Source: Bacteroidota bacterium (GTDB lineage Bacteria; Bacteroidota; Bacteroidia; AKYH767-A; OLB10). From it: a DNA stretch of 64,000 nt. Every line of letters starts with the position of its first letter. Within the stretch, counting starts at the first letter, position 1. Positions 49,531 to 58,646 of the stretch are shown here, one piece after another. The notes under the pieces were generated by a model. That model had not been told where the DNA came from. It did no database searches and worked only from the letters and a program-made list of their open reading frames with translations. The position numbers and the translations under genes were made by a program. The stretch spans positions 434,001-498,000 of the forward strand of contig JADJOZ010000033.1 of assembly GCA_016713525.1 (NCBI GenBank), given 5' to 3'.

Positions 49531-52500
49531 CTAATTATCTGTAGTGTTATCGTTTATCCAATTTATTAATTCACTACTTAAAGTTGAATTTCTGTGAAAC
49601 CAATCGGTGCTTTGTATTCTAAAAAATCGCCAACCGGCTCTTTCTAATATTAGCTGTCTGTTGATGTCTGCTTTGATTTTTTCAATTCCTGAATGGAAGG
49701 TAAATCCATCACATTCTATTGCCAGTTTTTTATTGTTTTTTATTATGCCAAAGTCTATACTGTATTTTCCAATTTCAAATTGTGGATATAGAAATTCGCT
49801 AAAACCATTGTTATACAATAATTTACAAACACTTTTCTCGAATTCTCCTGAATTTGCATCTGTCTTGTTTAGAAGTGATTGTAAATTTATGGGCGACTTG
49901 CTATATACCCTGCTGTTTCGATTGGTAATTGTATAGTAATCAATTAGTTTTTTTCTGTAACATTCGGGATTCATTAATCCTACTGCATCTGGGTGGATAC
50001 TATGCACTACAACAGATCTTTCTTTAGCTCTACTTGCAGCAACATTGAAAATTCGCATATATTCTTCTGTAGTGGCTGCTCTAGGCGGTTTTATCTCGTT
50101 AGTGCGTTCAATAAAACTATGACTAGCAGTAATGGTTAGAAACATTATATCACGTTCATCGCCTTGAAACTCCCTTGAAGTTCCAATCAGCAATTCAAGT
50201 TTATCTTCGTATTGTTTGATTAGTTCATTCTGAGAAACCTGTCTGATAAGTAATGTCTGATGTTTTGTATTGGAACTGTCCAGTGTCAAAATACCAATAC
50301 TTGGTAGTTTTATCAATTCTTTTTGTTGAAATTTATAAATATACTTTTCAATTTCTTCTATTACTTTTTCAACAATTAGAGGTTTTTGTTCATCAAGATA
50401 GTTATCTTCAACATAATATATTGCTACAGGTTCACCAAATGTATTTTCTGTTGCAGTTTTTAACGGAATGATGTCTGAATTATAAACGTACTGATTAGAA
50501 TATTCTATAATCTCTGGTAAGCATCTAAAATGTTCTGTCAAAGTTACAATATTAGGATAAATTACACCACTTATAGAATAGATACTATTGTTTTTGTTAT
50601 GTATATCGAATTGAGTTTTGAATTTATGAGATATTAAATATTTATCAAGAAGTTCATTGGTTCGATCAATAGTGAAAATACTTCTATCAGGTGCAACTGA
50701 TGTTTGATTTTCATCCCCAACTATTAAACTCTTTTTACAACGGAAAATGAGATTCAAACTGCTTATATCACATTGACTTGCTTCATCAATTATCAATAGA
50801 TCAAATTGGTTAGGCGAAGCGTCAGGGAAGAAGGAAATGGCTGTTTGCTGTGGCATAATCCAAATTGGAACCGCCCCTTTTGCCACTTGCATATTCATTA
50901 TTGATGAAGCAATGTTTCTTGCTGTATTTTTTCCATATCCTTTTCCAATATTTATTAAGTCGTTAAGCCAGGCACTTAATCCAACTTTTTGTGTATCGGT
51001 TACATTTTTGGCTTTATGATACCAAGTTTTGTAAGCAATAATTTCTTCTGTTTGTTTTTCAATACTCCGTTTGATTGTTTGCAGATTTGAAAGTAATTTT
51101 TCCGATGATTTCGCTTCTTTTGTTACTTCTTCCAAAAAGCTATTTATCTTCAAAAAGAAAATGTCGGTTTCGAAGATACCTCTATTCAACATTTCGAAAT
51201 TATTTCCCGAATGGAGAATCATAAGTATTTTATTTATAGTTAAAGGTAGTACCTCATTTACAGAATGATAATATTTATCAAATTCAAGTGCTTTTAGTTG
51301 TTTTTCTCTCTTACTTCTATATTCTGCTAAATGCATCTCATATGAAAATTTGTCAACATTTTCAATCGCGTCTGCTAGTTTGTAAATAGAATGATGGGGC
51401 TTGTTGGTTGAAATTAGATTTTGTTTAATTTCTTTTAAAGACACAGTTTTTTCATAGTACTTACAATAATACTCTATATTCTTTATGTATAAAAGATCTT
51501 TCCGTACATCTATTAAATTTAAAGATAACTGAGGTAGCAATTTATCTCTTAATTCATTGTTTAAAGTATTAATGGATTCGTAGTAAAGAACACTTAGCTC
51601 AAGATCTTGTATTGCTTCTAAAATATTTGTTTTTATTGAAATATTGAAATTGTTAAGAAAATTATTGAACGTGATAGATAGTTGTTTCAAACATTTTCTT
51701 TTGTTTAGTTCAATTTCAATTATTTTTAATTGATCGATATCATTTACCTTATTATAATTTACCTTACAATCAAAAAATGGATGTAAGTTTTTGTTTAATA
51801 TGCTTTTAGCCAGCCATCCTAAAAGTTTATTATCTCCAAATTTCAAAATGAGCTTGTTAATAAGTTGATATACAACATCTGGGTCGATTATCTCAAGAGG
51901 CGATATATCAAGGTGATAAGAGATTAATTTTTCATTAGCTGATTTTATCAACTGTATTAAATCATTGTTTTGGGTAAGTAAATTTTTAAGTTGATTATAA
52001 TTGAAATTCTGGTTGGTCAAAATTAGGCTTGGAATATTTTGGGTTTCTAATTTATTAAGCAACTGTTCAAAACGTTCTAATTTATTCTTTAGCTCTGTTG
52101 AGTAGCTGGTAGGTTGTACTGTGGAATACTGTGCAATATCTATTTTTTCTTTTATTTCGGAAAATTCAATTTCAATTTTGCGCAGTTCATTTACTTGTAT
52201 TAAATTATCGTCATTAAGAAAGTTGTATTCAATTAAAGAGAATTCATCTGGCTTAAGTCCATTCCCTATTGATATACATTCAAAAAGATTATCAACTAAC
52301 TCAGTAGTATCAATTCTATAATGAATTTGATCTATTATGAATTCTGTTTTATAATTACTTTTTTCGAAAAGATATATTGCCCATTCATACGCAGTCTTTT
52401 CTTCAATAGATTTAGTAATGGGATTAAAAGTATTAAATTTTTTACTGTTGCTTTGTACAGATTCATATATCTTGCTTAATGTTTCACCATATTTATTTTC

Positions 52501-52818
52501 TAAAACACCTAATTGTTTTTCCAGCTCAGCTACTTTGGTAAGTTCGTATCGTTTGGATATGTTACGAATAATGGCATTTACTGAAGCTTTTAGGTTTTCA
52601 TTTCCTTTTCCATCATTAACCAGTGAAACAGCAAGTTCCTTGATAGCCTTTGGTAATTTATCCTTTACTACAGTCAATGCTTTAGCATTGTGAGAAACTA
52701 CAAGAATCGACTTACCTTGGGCAACGTAATGTGATATTAGGTTGGCAATTGTATGGCTTTTACCTGTCCCTGGCGGTCCTTTAACAGTGACAGCATCTTG
52801 TTCGTTTAGGCGCTCCAC
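49531..52818 (-). CDS. SF1 (UPF1/COG1112-like) helicase with C-terminal MTES_1575/DUF559-type nuclease domain
   Basis: 1,095 residues in an unbroken frame that stays open up to about 52941; the GTG at 52818 is only the first start codon, and the true gene begins further upstream. Walker A is GPPGTGKSHTIANL. A long, mostly helical insert of about 500 residues follows, then Walker B LLIIDEASQCD and LIVGDENQTS. Later motifs are TSREFQGDERDIMFLT and NVAASRAKERSVVVHS. The C-terminal ~100 residues form a Vsr/DUF559-like endonuclease fold (KYSIDFGII, then LAIECDGFTFHS and RQLILERAGWRFFRI). Related helicase-nuclease fusions are frequent in antiviral defence neighbourhoods. Confidence 0.8.
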   Translation of the reverse strand: MERLNEQDAVTVKGPPGTGKSHTIANLISHYVAQGKSILVVSHNAKALTVVKDKLPKAIKELAVSLVNDGKGNENLKASVNAIIRNISKRYELTKVAELEKQLGVLENKYGETLSKIYESVQSNSKKFNTFNPITKSIEEKTAYEWAIYLFEKSNYKTEFIIDQIHYRIDTTELVDNLFECISIGNGLKPDEFSLIEYNFLNDDNLIQVNELRKIEIEFSEIKEKIDIAQYSTVQPTSYSTELKNKLERFEQLLNKLETQNIPSLILTNQNFNYNQLKNLLTQNNDLIQLIKSANEKLISYHLDISPLEIIDPDVVYQLINKLILKFGDNKLLGWLAKSILNKNLHPFFDCKVNYNKVNDIDQLKIIEIELNKRKCLKQLSITFNNFLNNFNISIKTNILEAIQDLELSVLYYESINTLNNELRDKLLPQLSLNLIDVRKDLLYIKNIEYYCKYYEKTVSLKEIKQNLISTNKPHHSIYKLADAIENVDKFSYEMHLAEYRSKREKQLKALEFDKYYHSVNEVLPLTINKILMILHSGNNFEMLNRGIFETDIFFLKINSFLEEVTKEAKSSEKLLSNLQTIKRSIEKQTEEIIAYKTWYHKAKNVTDTQKVGLSAWLNDLINIGKGYGKNTARNIASSIMNMQVAKGAVPIWIMPQQTAISFFPDASPNQFDLLIIDEASQCDISSLNLIFRCKKSLIVGDENQTSVAPDRSIFTIDRTNELLDKYLISHKFKTQFDIHNKNNSIYSISGVIYPNIVTLTEHFRCLPEIIEYSNQYVYNSDIIPLKTATENTFGEPVAIYYVEDNYLDEQKPLIVEKVIEEIEKYIYKFQQKELIKLPSIGILTLDSSNTKHQTLLIRQVSQNELIKQYEDKLELLIGTSREFQGDERDIMFLTITASHSFIERTNEIKPPRAATTEEYMRIFNVAASRAKERSVVVHSIHPDAVGLMNPECYRKKLIDYYTITNRNSRVYSKSPINLQSLLNKTDANSGEFEKSVCKLLYNNGFSEFLYPQFEIGKYSIDFGIIKNNKKLAIECDGFTFHSGIEKIKADINRQLILERAGWRFFRIQSTDWFHRNSTLSSELINWINDNTTDN

Positions 52819-54181
52819 TATTTCAAACTGTTCTTCATTATAAGGCAGTGGAAACAGTGAGCTATGATTAGAATCTTTTGTCTTATCAGTGGTGCTTTCG
52901 TAAAGGTTGGATTTTTCTGAATGAGGAATGAGACCTTCTATTCACAAATAGTTTCTTGAAAAAGTCGGGTATTATTTCCATTGTACCCAAAGCCTGCAAT
53001 TCATTTATTTTATTGATAATGTTGTTTGCATCTTTAGAAACATCAAATTTGCTTTCAACTATTTTGGATTGGATTATCGGTGAGAAACTAAAAGATATTT
53101 GATTAATTTCTGTTGAATTATCAAAATCATAGTTTAGCTCATCACCAATGAAGACTGTATCTTTTTGTTTAAAAAAACCGATAGAATTTCTAGTGCATTA
53201 TTATAATATTCCCGTCAAAAAAAATCATTATCAAAGATGGATTCCTTTTGCTTAGAATTAAAATATCTATAAGCAAGTAACACTTCTTTTACGTTCTTCT
53301 ATTACAAATGGATTTTTCTTTATTAAAGTGAATTTCAAACAACCCAAAAAACTGTTCACAAAAGATCTTATTAGGAGAAAGTATCGGTTTCAATTGTTAA
53401 TTCTTGACTTTTTTAGACTTATTTTTAGTGGCACATTGAATAAGTAATTATTATAGTTTTGGTCTCCGATTTTGCCATTTAGCAAACCAAAGGAAATATG
53501 TAGTCTTCGGTTGTCCTTGCCCTTTAAGTCATAATATAGAGTATGCAAAGCATCATAGACTTTGTTTATTTTAATTGGCAATTCATATTTGAAATAGAAC
53601 TCATCAATCAACTTTTTATAATTTTTGGATTGCTTAACTCTTTCGTTGTTGTCAGCAAATATTGCAATAGCTCTTTTTTCTTTAATAGGAACTGGCAGGT
53701 CATTTATAAATGCTACCCAGCCTTCTAATATCGATGGTATCGTTTTTCCAAAAAGTGAAGTTTGTTGTTGTTCTTTATATTTTCCAAATTCGTTTACTCT
53801 TTTGTCTGACTCTTCAAACTTTCTACTTTTTCGACTTGTGATTTGGAAAGTAACGACAGAGAATTTCTTGTTGCCGATTAATAACTATCCAATCTATCAA
53901 CTCTATCGGCGCTTGAGGCTCTGTTGGAATTTCAATAGCTTAACTTTTAAGAGATATTCTGCATTTTCTGTTTCAAAGTGAACTCCTTTATTTTCTTTTG
54001 GGAACACTGTTTTGAAAGTGAAATTAGTTTGCAGATTTTCCAATATTATTTTCTTCAGATTTAAGGTTATTTTGTTTTCTTTCTCAAAATTATAGCATGA
54101 ATCGGAACTGTTGAATAGATCCCGAATATAGAAAAACAGATTCTGCAATGGTGTTGTTTGTAACTTTTCGTGTTCAGTCAT
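52819..54181 (-). pseudogene. Broken N-terminal region of the SF1 helicase-nuclease gene
   Basis: Pieces of one protein continue upstream of the helicase in shifting frames: TEHEKLQTTPLQNLFFYIRD from 54181, GNKKFSVVTFQITSRKSRKF to NYLFNVPLKISLKK (about 53900-53390), VKEVLLAYRYFNSKQKE (near 53270), EYYNNALEILS, DTVFIGDELNYDFDN and QALGTMEIIPDFFKKLFVN (near 52960), then EGLIPHSEKSNLYES into the intact part. At least six frame breaks, some needing one base more and some one base less, separate them. An intact gene would be about 1,550 residues. The contrast with the 3.4 kb undamaged remainder suggests either decay starting at the N-terminus or a poor stretch of assembly. Confidence 0.6.
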
Positions 54182-54713
54182 TGTGCTGTAATGCCATGGT
54201 TTAAATGAGGATAATTTATAGGACTGCTAACTTATGTATTATATGTTTATTACACTAGTTTTCATTCAATTTAATTACATTTTAATGGTTTTCAGCAGCA
54301 CAAATTTTATAGAAATTTGAACAAATCTACTACACGCATTACCCTTAAAATTACAACATCCATCCCCAATCGCCTATTTTTTGCTCCCCGGAATGAAAGT
54401 TTTATTTAGTTAAGAATCAATAAGATACAATCAGCTCCCGTATTTGTACCCGACGGAAAACCCTTGGTTTTTGAGGTTAGTTTTTGGGATTGGCGGCGTG
54501 AAAAGGGTGTTTTTGGGGAAGCCTAAATGTGCCTGAATGGTATGGTAAGGAGGTCAATATTTTACCGAATGGCAAAGTATGGGGGCAATTTATTTAACGA
54601 AAACGAAGGGTCGTTTGGCAGATTTTATTCTTCCAAAAGCTTTTAAACACCTCATTGTATCTTGTTTTCAGCGACTTCTTAATAGCTCACTTAAAATTGC
54701 TTCTTTGGAATTA
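54182..54713. repeat. Intergenic region with dispersed repeat (copy 1) and IS21-like end motif
   Basis: No gene is seen. From about 54345 to 54518 lies a segment closely matching 57005-57175: AACATCC, CAATCGCCTATTTTT, CCCGTATTTGTACCCG, GGAAAACCCTTGGTTTTTG and TGGCGGCGT. It is followed at 54531-54585 by GCCTGAATGGTAT, AAGGAGGTCAAT and TTTTACCGAATGG, blocks like those at 60227-60268 and reminiscent of the multiple short repeats at IS21-family ends. No transposase gene is present. Confidence 0.55.
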
Positions 54714-55570
54714 CTATAATTGTTTTAAATCAACTTTGGCATCCCATTTTATTGCAAATATGCTCTCCAATTTTTCTGATGTTATTTTAAATTCCAAAAG
54801 ATCCGATTCATTTTTAGTAAAAATGAAGTTTTTCAGTTTTTTAGTTTCATTGTCGATTATTGCAGTCCATCCAAATTCTTTTTCAGCACAATAAACAAAC
54901 AATTTTCTAGGTGCTTTTTGATCCTTAACAACCCAAACATCTACGCCAAGTATTTCTTTCTGTTTTTTAAGAACTTTTACAGTTCTTTCATCTTTAATAT
55001 TTTCCTCACTTAAATAGAAAAATCGTTTTATTTTACCACCACTGGAAGTAAAAGAAAAAATTTCATTTTCAACAGAATTGTTCTTTTCATCATATGTTGT
55101 CCAAAAGTAATTTTTATCGGTTAAACTAGTGCCGACTACGGTTGAATTTGTGAAATTACGGAAAACCTTCAAATAGGCAAGTGTAAATTCGTCTGGATCA
55201 TCTAAAGATATTCTTTTCAATATTATTGCATCTGAAATTTTCCTTTTTCTTCCGGTAAAAAGCTGTCAAGAAGTTGCTTGAAGATTGGATCCACGCTTTT
55301 TTCTAAAAGAAAATTGAACTGGTCGGAAATATTATTTGAGGAATTAAAGTATTTCTCACTTGTATCGGTACTTGATTTAATTTTAGACAATTCGCTCTTC
55401 AGTTTAATGAACCCAACGGTTAATCCAAAAAGTAATGCAAGCATGATATTTGCCTTTTTTGATTCAAAAGTGCCTTTATGATCAAATAATTCTATGATAA
55501 CAATTGACATTATTACAATACCAGTTATGATAGTTTCCCAATGTTCTAAAATAAAATGTTTAAATTTCAT
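54714..55570 (-). CDS. Membrane-anchored protein with possible PLD-like domain, frameshifted
   Basis: One gene split at a T4 run (55238-55241). Adding one base turns GKFQMQ-stop into GKISDAIILKRISLDDPDEF, joining the 115-residue 5' part to the 168-residue 3' part (about 284 in all). Two membrane helices open the protein (TIITGIVIMSIVIIELFD and IMLALLFGLTVGFI), followed by a short coiled linker and a soluble domain. That domain (TSLTDKNYFWTTYD, GKIKRFFYLSEENIKDERTV and LGVDVWVVKD) resembles the PLD-like alpha/beta domain found in membrane-tethered proteins of defence islands, but no HKD motif is present. The domain call is inference. Confidence 0.5.
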
Positions 55571-55768
55571 TATTTAAAATTGAGCAAGTTAATTTTGATG
55601 CTTTTAGTTAAATGATAATAATTTATCAGCCTTAAATTTTATCAGTATTATGAATGTAATTGAGTCTCTTATATTTTTAACATCTAAATTTATTTGGTTA
55701 CATTTATTTAGTTCATTTAGTGGTTTCAGTTGTGATATATTTCTCCCGTTAAATTTATAAATGTATTA

Positions 55769-56726
55769 TTATTTCATCCTTCTATTTAATTTGCTTGGAT
55801 AATATGATAAGGGTCTATCTACCTTTGGGAAAAAGAATTGAATATTAAATTTCTTGTTATAAACATTAAATAGCCCTCTTTTAAAGGGTTTATCTTGGGT
55901 ATTACTAAAATAACAAATATCAGCATATTCATCTCCAATAGCTTTTTCAAATTTAATTAAGACTGAATTGGCTTGATTTTTATTACTATTATTTATAGGA
56001 TTTTTTTCAACCAGTTCAATATAGTTTTTTATCTGGTCATCGAAAACTTTTAGTTGGAGCATCACAACCTCATTTTTATAATATTTTTTTAGAGTATTGA
56101 TGCCTTTCAATTTGAAATCTATTTTAATTTGAGTGTCATTTATCCTCAAAACTTGGATATCAGTTACAAACACGTTACTTATTATATCATGTATTTGTTT
56201 TAAGCTATCATACTCGGTTGCATTTACATATACATAACCTGAATCTAAATGAGGAATCAGAGGGTTGCTTCTCTTCATTGAATCAATTATCTGTTCATTT
56301 ACAATAATAATTGAATCCTTAATTTCTAGTTGCCTTAGCAATTCTTGTCTTCTTGATTCAAGATTTGTCAGTTCAGTTGTTAATGAATCTCGTTCCGCAT
56401 AAGCATATTATTTGAGTTGTTTGCTTGAGCTAATTCTTTTAAGTTTGATGCAGTTTTTTTCAAGTTCAGCCAGTTCTTTTGAAATATTGTCACGTTCTAC
56501 ATTAGCATTTTTTAGCTTTCTCTTGTAAGCTAATTATAATAGTTTCTTGTTTATAACATCCACATTTGATGTTCATAAAATCTGGGAAAAAGCCACTAGT
56601 ATCATAGTATTCAATAATACATAACCAAAATAGAACAGCCACCAACAAAGAGAACGGAAATAAAACCCATGCTCCAAATTTTTTGAGGTATTTAATGATT
56701 AGATTCGTGTCCATTGTAAAAAACAT
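55769..56726 (-). CDS. Membrane-anchored coiled-coil protein, frameshifted
   Basis: The 74-residue 5' part starting at 56726 holds one membrane helix (WVLFPFSLLVAVLFWLCI). The 190-residue 3' part ends at 55769. Between them, alternate frames give a continuous coiled coil (KNANVERDNISKELAELEKT, ASNLKELAQANNSNN, AYAERDSLTTELTNLESRR, QELLRQLEIKDSI). At least three indels are needed, two of them in A-runs that are one base too long (near 56510 and 56453). The reconstructed protein is about 317 residues: membrane helix, coiled coil and a C-terminal beta-rich domain with VFVTDIQVLRINDTQIKIDF. Family not recognised. It is upstream of the PLD-like gene on the same strand. Confidence 0.5.
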
Positions 56727-57358
56727 TTAAACTATAAGAATTCTCTAAATAAATTATAAAATAGCTTGCTTGCAAACTTCAACAGCAAATTAAACCGGGT
56801 CAATGATAACTCTCCTCCAATAACACGACCTATTGATCTAAATAAATTATTATTATAGAGACAGGGGCTATTCTAAACCATATGCCATTTACACTTACAT
56901 CAATTTTCAATTATTTCCACAATAATGCCTTTCATTATAATAAAGAAAATTATAGATGCACCTTAATTATATTTTCAAATTAATAGTTCTTTAACTATCA
57001 CTAAATTTACAGCATCCTCTCCCAACCACCTATTTTTAGCACTCAAAAATGAAATTTTTATTTAGCTCAAAACCAATAACATACAACCCACCCCCGTATT
57101 TATACCCGAGGGAAAACCCTTGGTTTTTGAGGTTGGTTTTTGGGAATGGCGGCGTAAAATGGCGTTTTTGGGGGGCGGCAGCATTTGCTGGAAAAGCAAT
57201 CTAACTAACTTCAAGCAATAGAAAAACACTGAGATTGGTTTCCAAATTTAATATAAATATATTCCTGAAATGGTGGGATTGGCTATGTTGATTGATTGTT
57301 GAAATTTATTTTTATTGGCAGGCTGTCCATTTGAATTGAGGCACCGAAAAAGTGTAGA
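56727..57358. repeat. Intergenic region with dispersed repeat (copy 2)
   Basis: No gene is seen. A segment at about 57005-57175 is a diverged direct copy of 54345-54518, sharing the order CCAACCACCTATTTTT, CCCCGTATTTATACCCG, GGAAAACCCTTGGTTTTTG and TGGCGGCGT. The copies bracket the two membrane-protein genes between them. The inner part of the core, AAAACC-CTT-GGTTTT, can fold as a small hairpin. Confidence 0.6.
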
Positions 57359-58306
57359 TCAATCTTTTATTAATTTTCCTTTCTTGTACAAATTATTTCC
57401 GTGGTGTACTTCGTAAAAGTACATCCCTTTGCTTAAAAGTTCAATGTTTAACAAAACGGAATTTGTAAATTTCTGATGTAGTATTTTTCTTGATGTAAGA
57501 TCGTAGATAGTTATTTCTAAGAGTTCATTACTATTTACATTAACATATAATTCATTTTCAAAAGGATTTGGAAAGAGATTTATTGAAACAACTTCATTCA
57601 AATCATTTACACCAACATTACAAGGTGGTATTTGAACTAAAGAAACATCATCGATAAAACAATATGATGCTGCATATGTAGCAGACGGGTTTATGTAATT
57701 TGTGCTTGTAATAGAGTCGTTTTTGAAATTCCCAATAATCAAATAACTTTCTCCGCCTGAAGCAATAAAATCTCCGCTTACCAGAGTCCAGTTTAAGGTG
57801 TCAAATACATTTCCATTTGTGTTAGAAATCTGCGGAACAAATGGTAATGGTGCATTATTATTTATTCCTAGTACCGGGGTATTAGAAAAATACACACCAA
57901 TATCATCTGTAGTATATTGACATTCATTCCCAAGATTTACATACATTTCAAAATGGTAACATGCATTTTCGACAAGTGGAGAAAGTAAAGAAGTTTCTAT
58001 GTATTCCCGTATGTTACCTGGACTCCATAAATATACACCGGCACATGCAGTGCCGGTCCTTGCATATTGAAATCCTGACCAATTATTGGGGATAGAGGCA
58101 AAAGTAGAACTTGAACATTCGTTGAAATAATCTGGTGTGCCATAAGTAGGAGTTGAAGGATTCATCCAAAACAAAGCACTGTCGATTTGATTATGGTCAT
58201 CAGGACAACTATAATATTGCTCCAGGCTTCCATTTTGAACCAAATTTTGACTTTGACAATTTAGGTAAGCCAATACTAAAATGAAAAAGGAAATTAGTTT
58301 ATACAT
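57359..58306 (-). CDS. T9SS-exported surface protein
   Basis: 315 residues with a signal peptide (MYKLISFFILVLAYLNCQSQ). The opening NLVQNGSLEQYYSCPDD and the PDYFNECSS segment are typical of a common Bacteroidota family of exported, carbohydrate-binding-like jelly-roll proteins; later segments are YFSNTPVLGINNNAPL and YCFIDDVSLVQIPPC. The last ~75 residues are a T9SS type A sorting domain (NLFPNPFENELYVNV, ITIYDLTSRKIL, GMYFYEVHHGN). Probably a cell-surface adhesin or glycan-binding protein. Confidence 0.82.
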   Translation of the reverse strand: MYKLISFFILVLAYLNCQSQNLVQNGSLEQYYSCPDDHNQIDSALFWMNPSTPTYGTPDYFNECSSSTFASIPNNWSGFQYARTGTACAGVYLWSPGNIREYIETSLLSPLVENACYHFEMYVNLGNECQYTTDDIGVYFSNTPVLGINNNAPLPFVPQISNTNGNVFDTLNWTLVSGDFIASGGESYLIIGNFKNDSITSTNYINPSATYAASYCFIDDVSLVQIPPCNVGVNDLNEVVSINLFPNPFENELYVNVNSNELLEITIYDLTSRKILHQKFTNSVLLNIELLSKGMYFYEVHHGNNLYKKGKLIKD

Positions 58307-58646
58307 TATGATATAGTATTAAAATTAGTTGCCCAATCGATTCTACCATAAAATTACTCATTTTTTACCCAATTACCTGTTTTTTGGCTTTAAATTAATA
58401 AATATATTGAGATAATTATCAATTCCTTATAAAAGACATAGGGAAAACCCTTGGGGGATAGAAGGAGAAGGAGAATGAGAATCAGAGCGGACCTGTTGAG
58501 TATAAATTAGGAATACAATTCTCAACCAATAAAAAAGCTATCATAGCCTTCACAAAAAATTAATAACTCGCAGTTCAAAGGGGGCGAGGTGCATAATTGT
58601 AGCTGATAATAATTTACAGATCATACCAATGCATCTATGCTACATG
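58307..58646. repeat. Intergenic region with partial dispersed repeat (copy 3)
   Basis: No gene is seen. Sequence at about 58351-58455 holds CCCAATTACCTGTTTTTTGG and, further on, GGGAAAACCCTTGGGGG. These are the start and core of the element at 54345 and 57005, with the middle diverged. Confidence 0.45.

Noticed and set aside
55220..55570. Two-gene operon (membrane protein plus separate soluble protein)
   Set aside because: The downstream frame has only a TTG start and reads upstream without a stop. One added base in a T4 run fuses the two into a sensible single protein.
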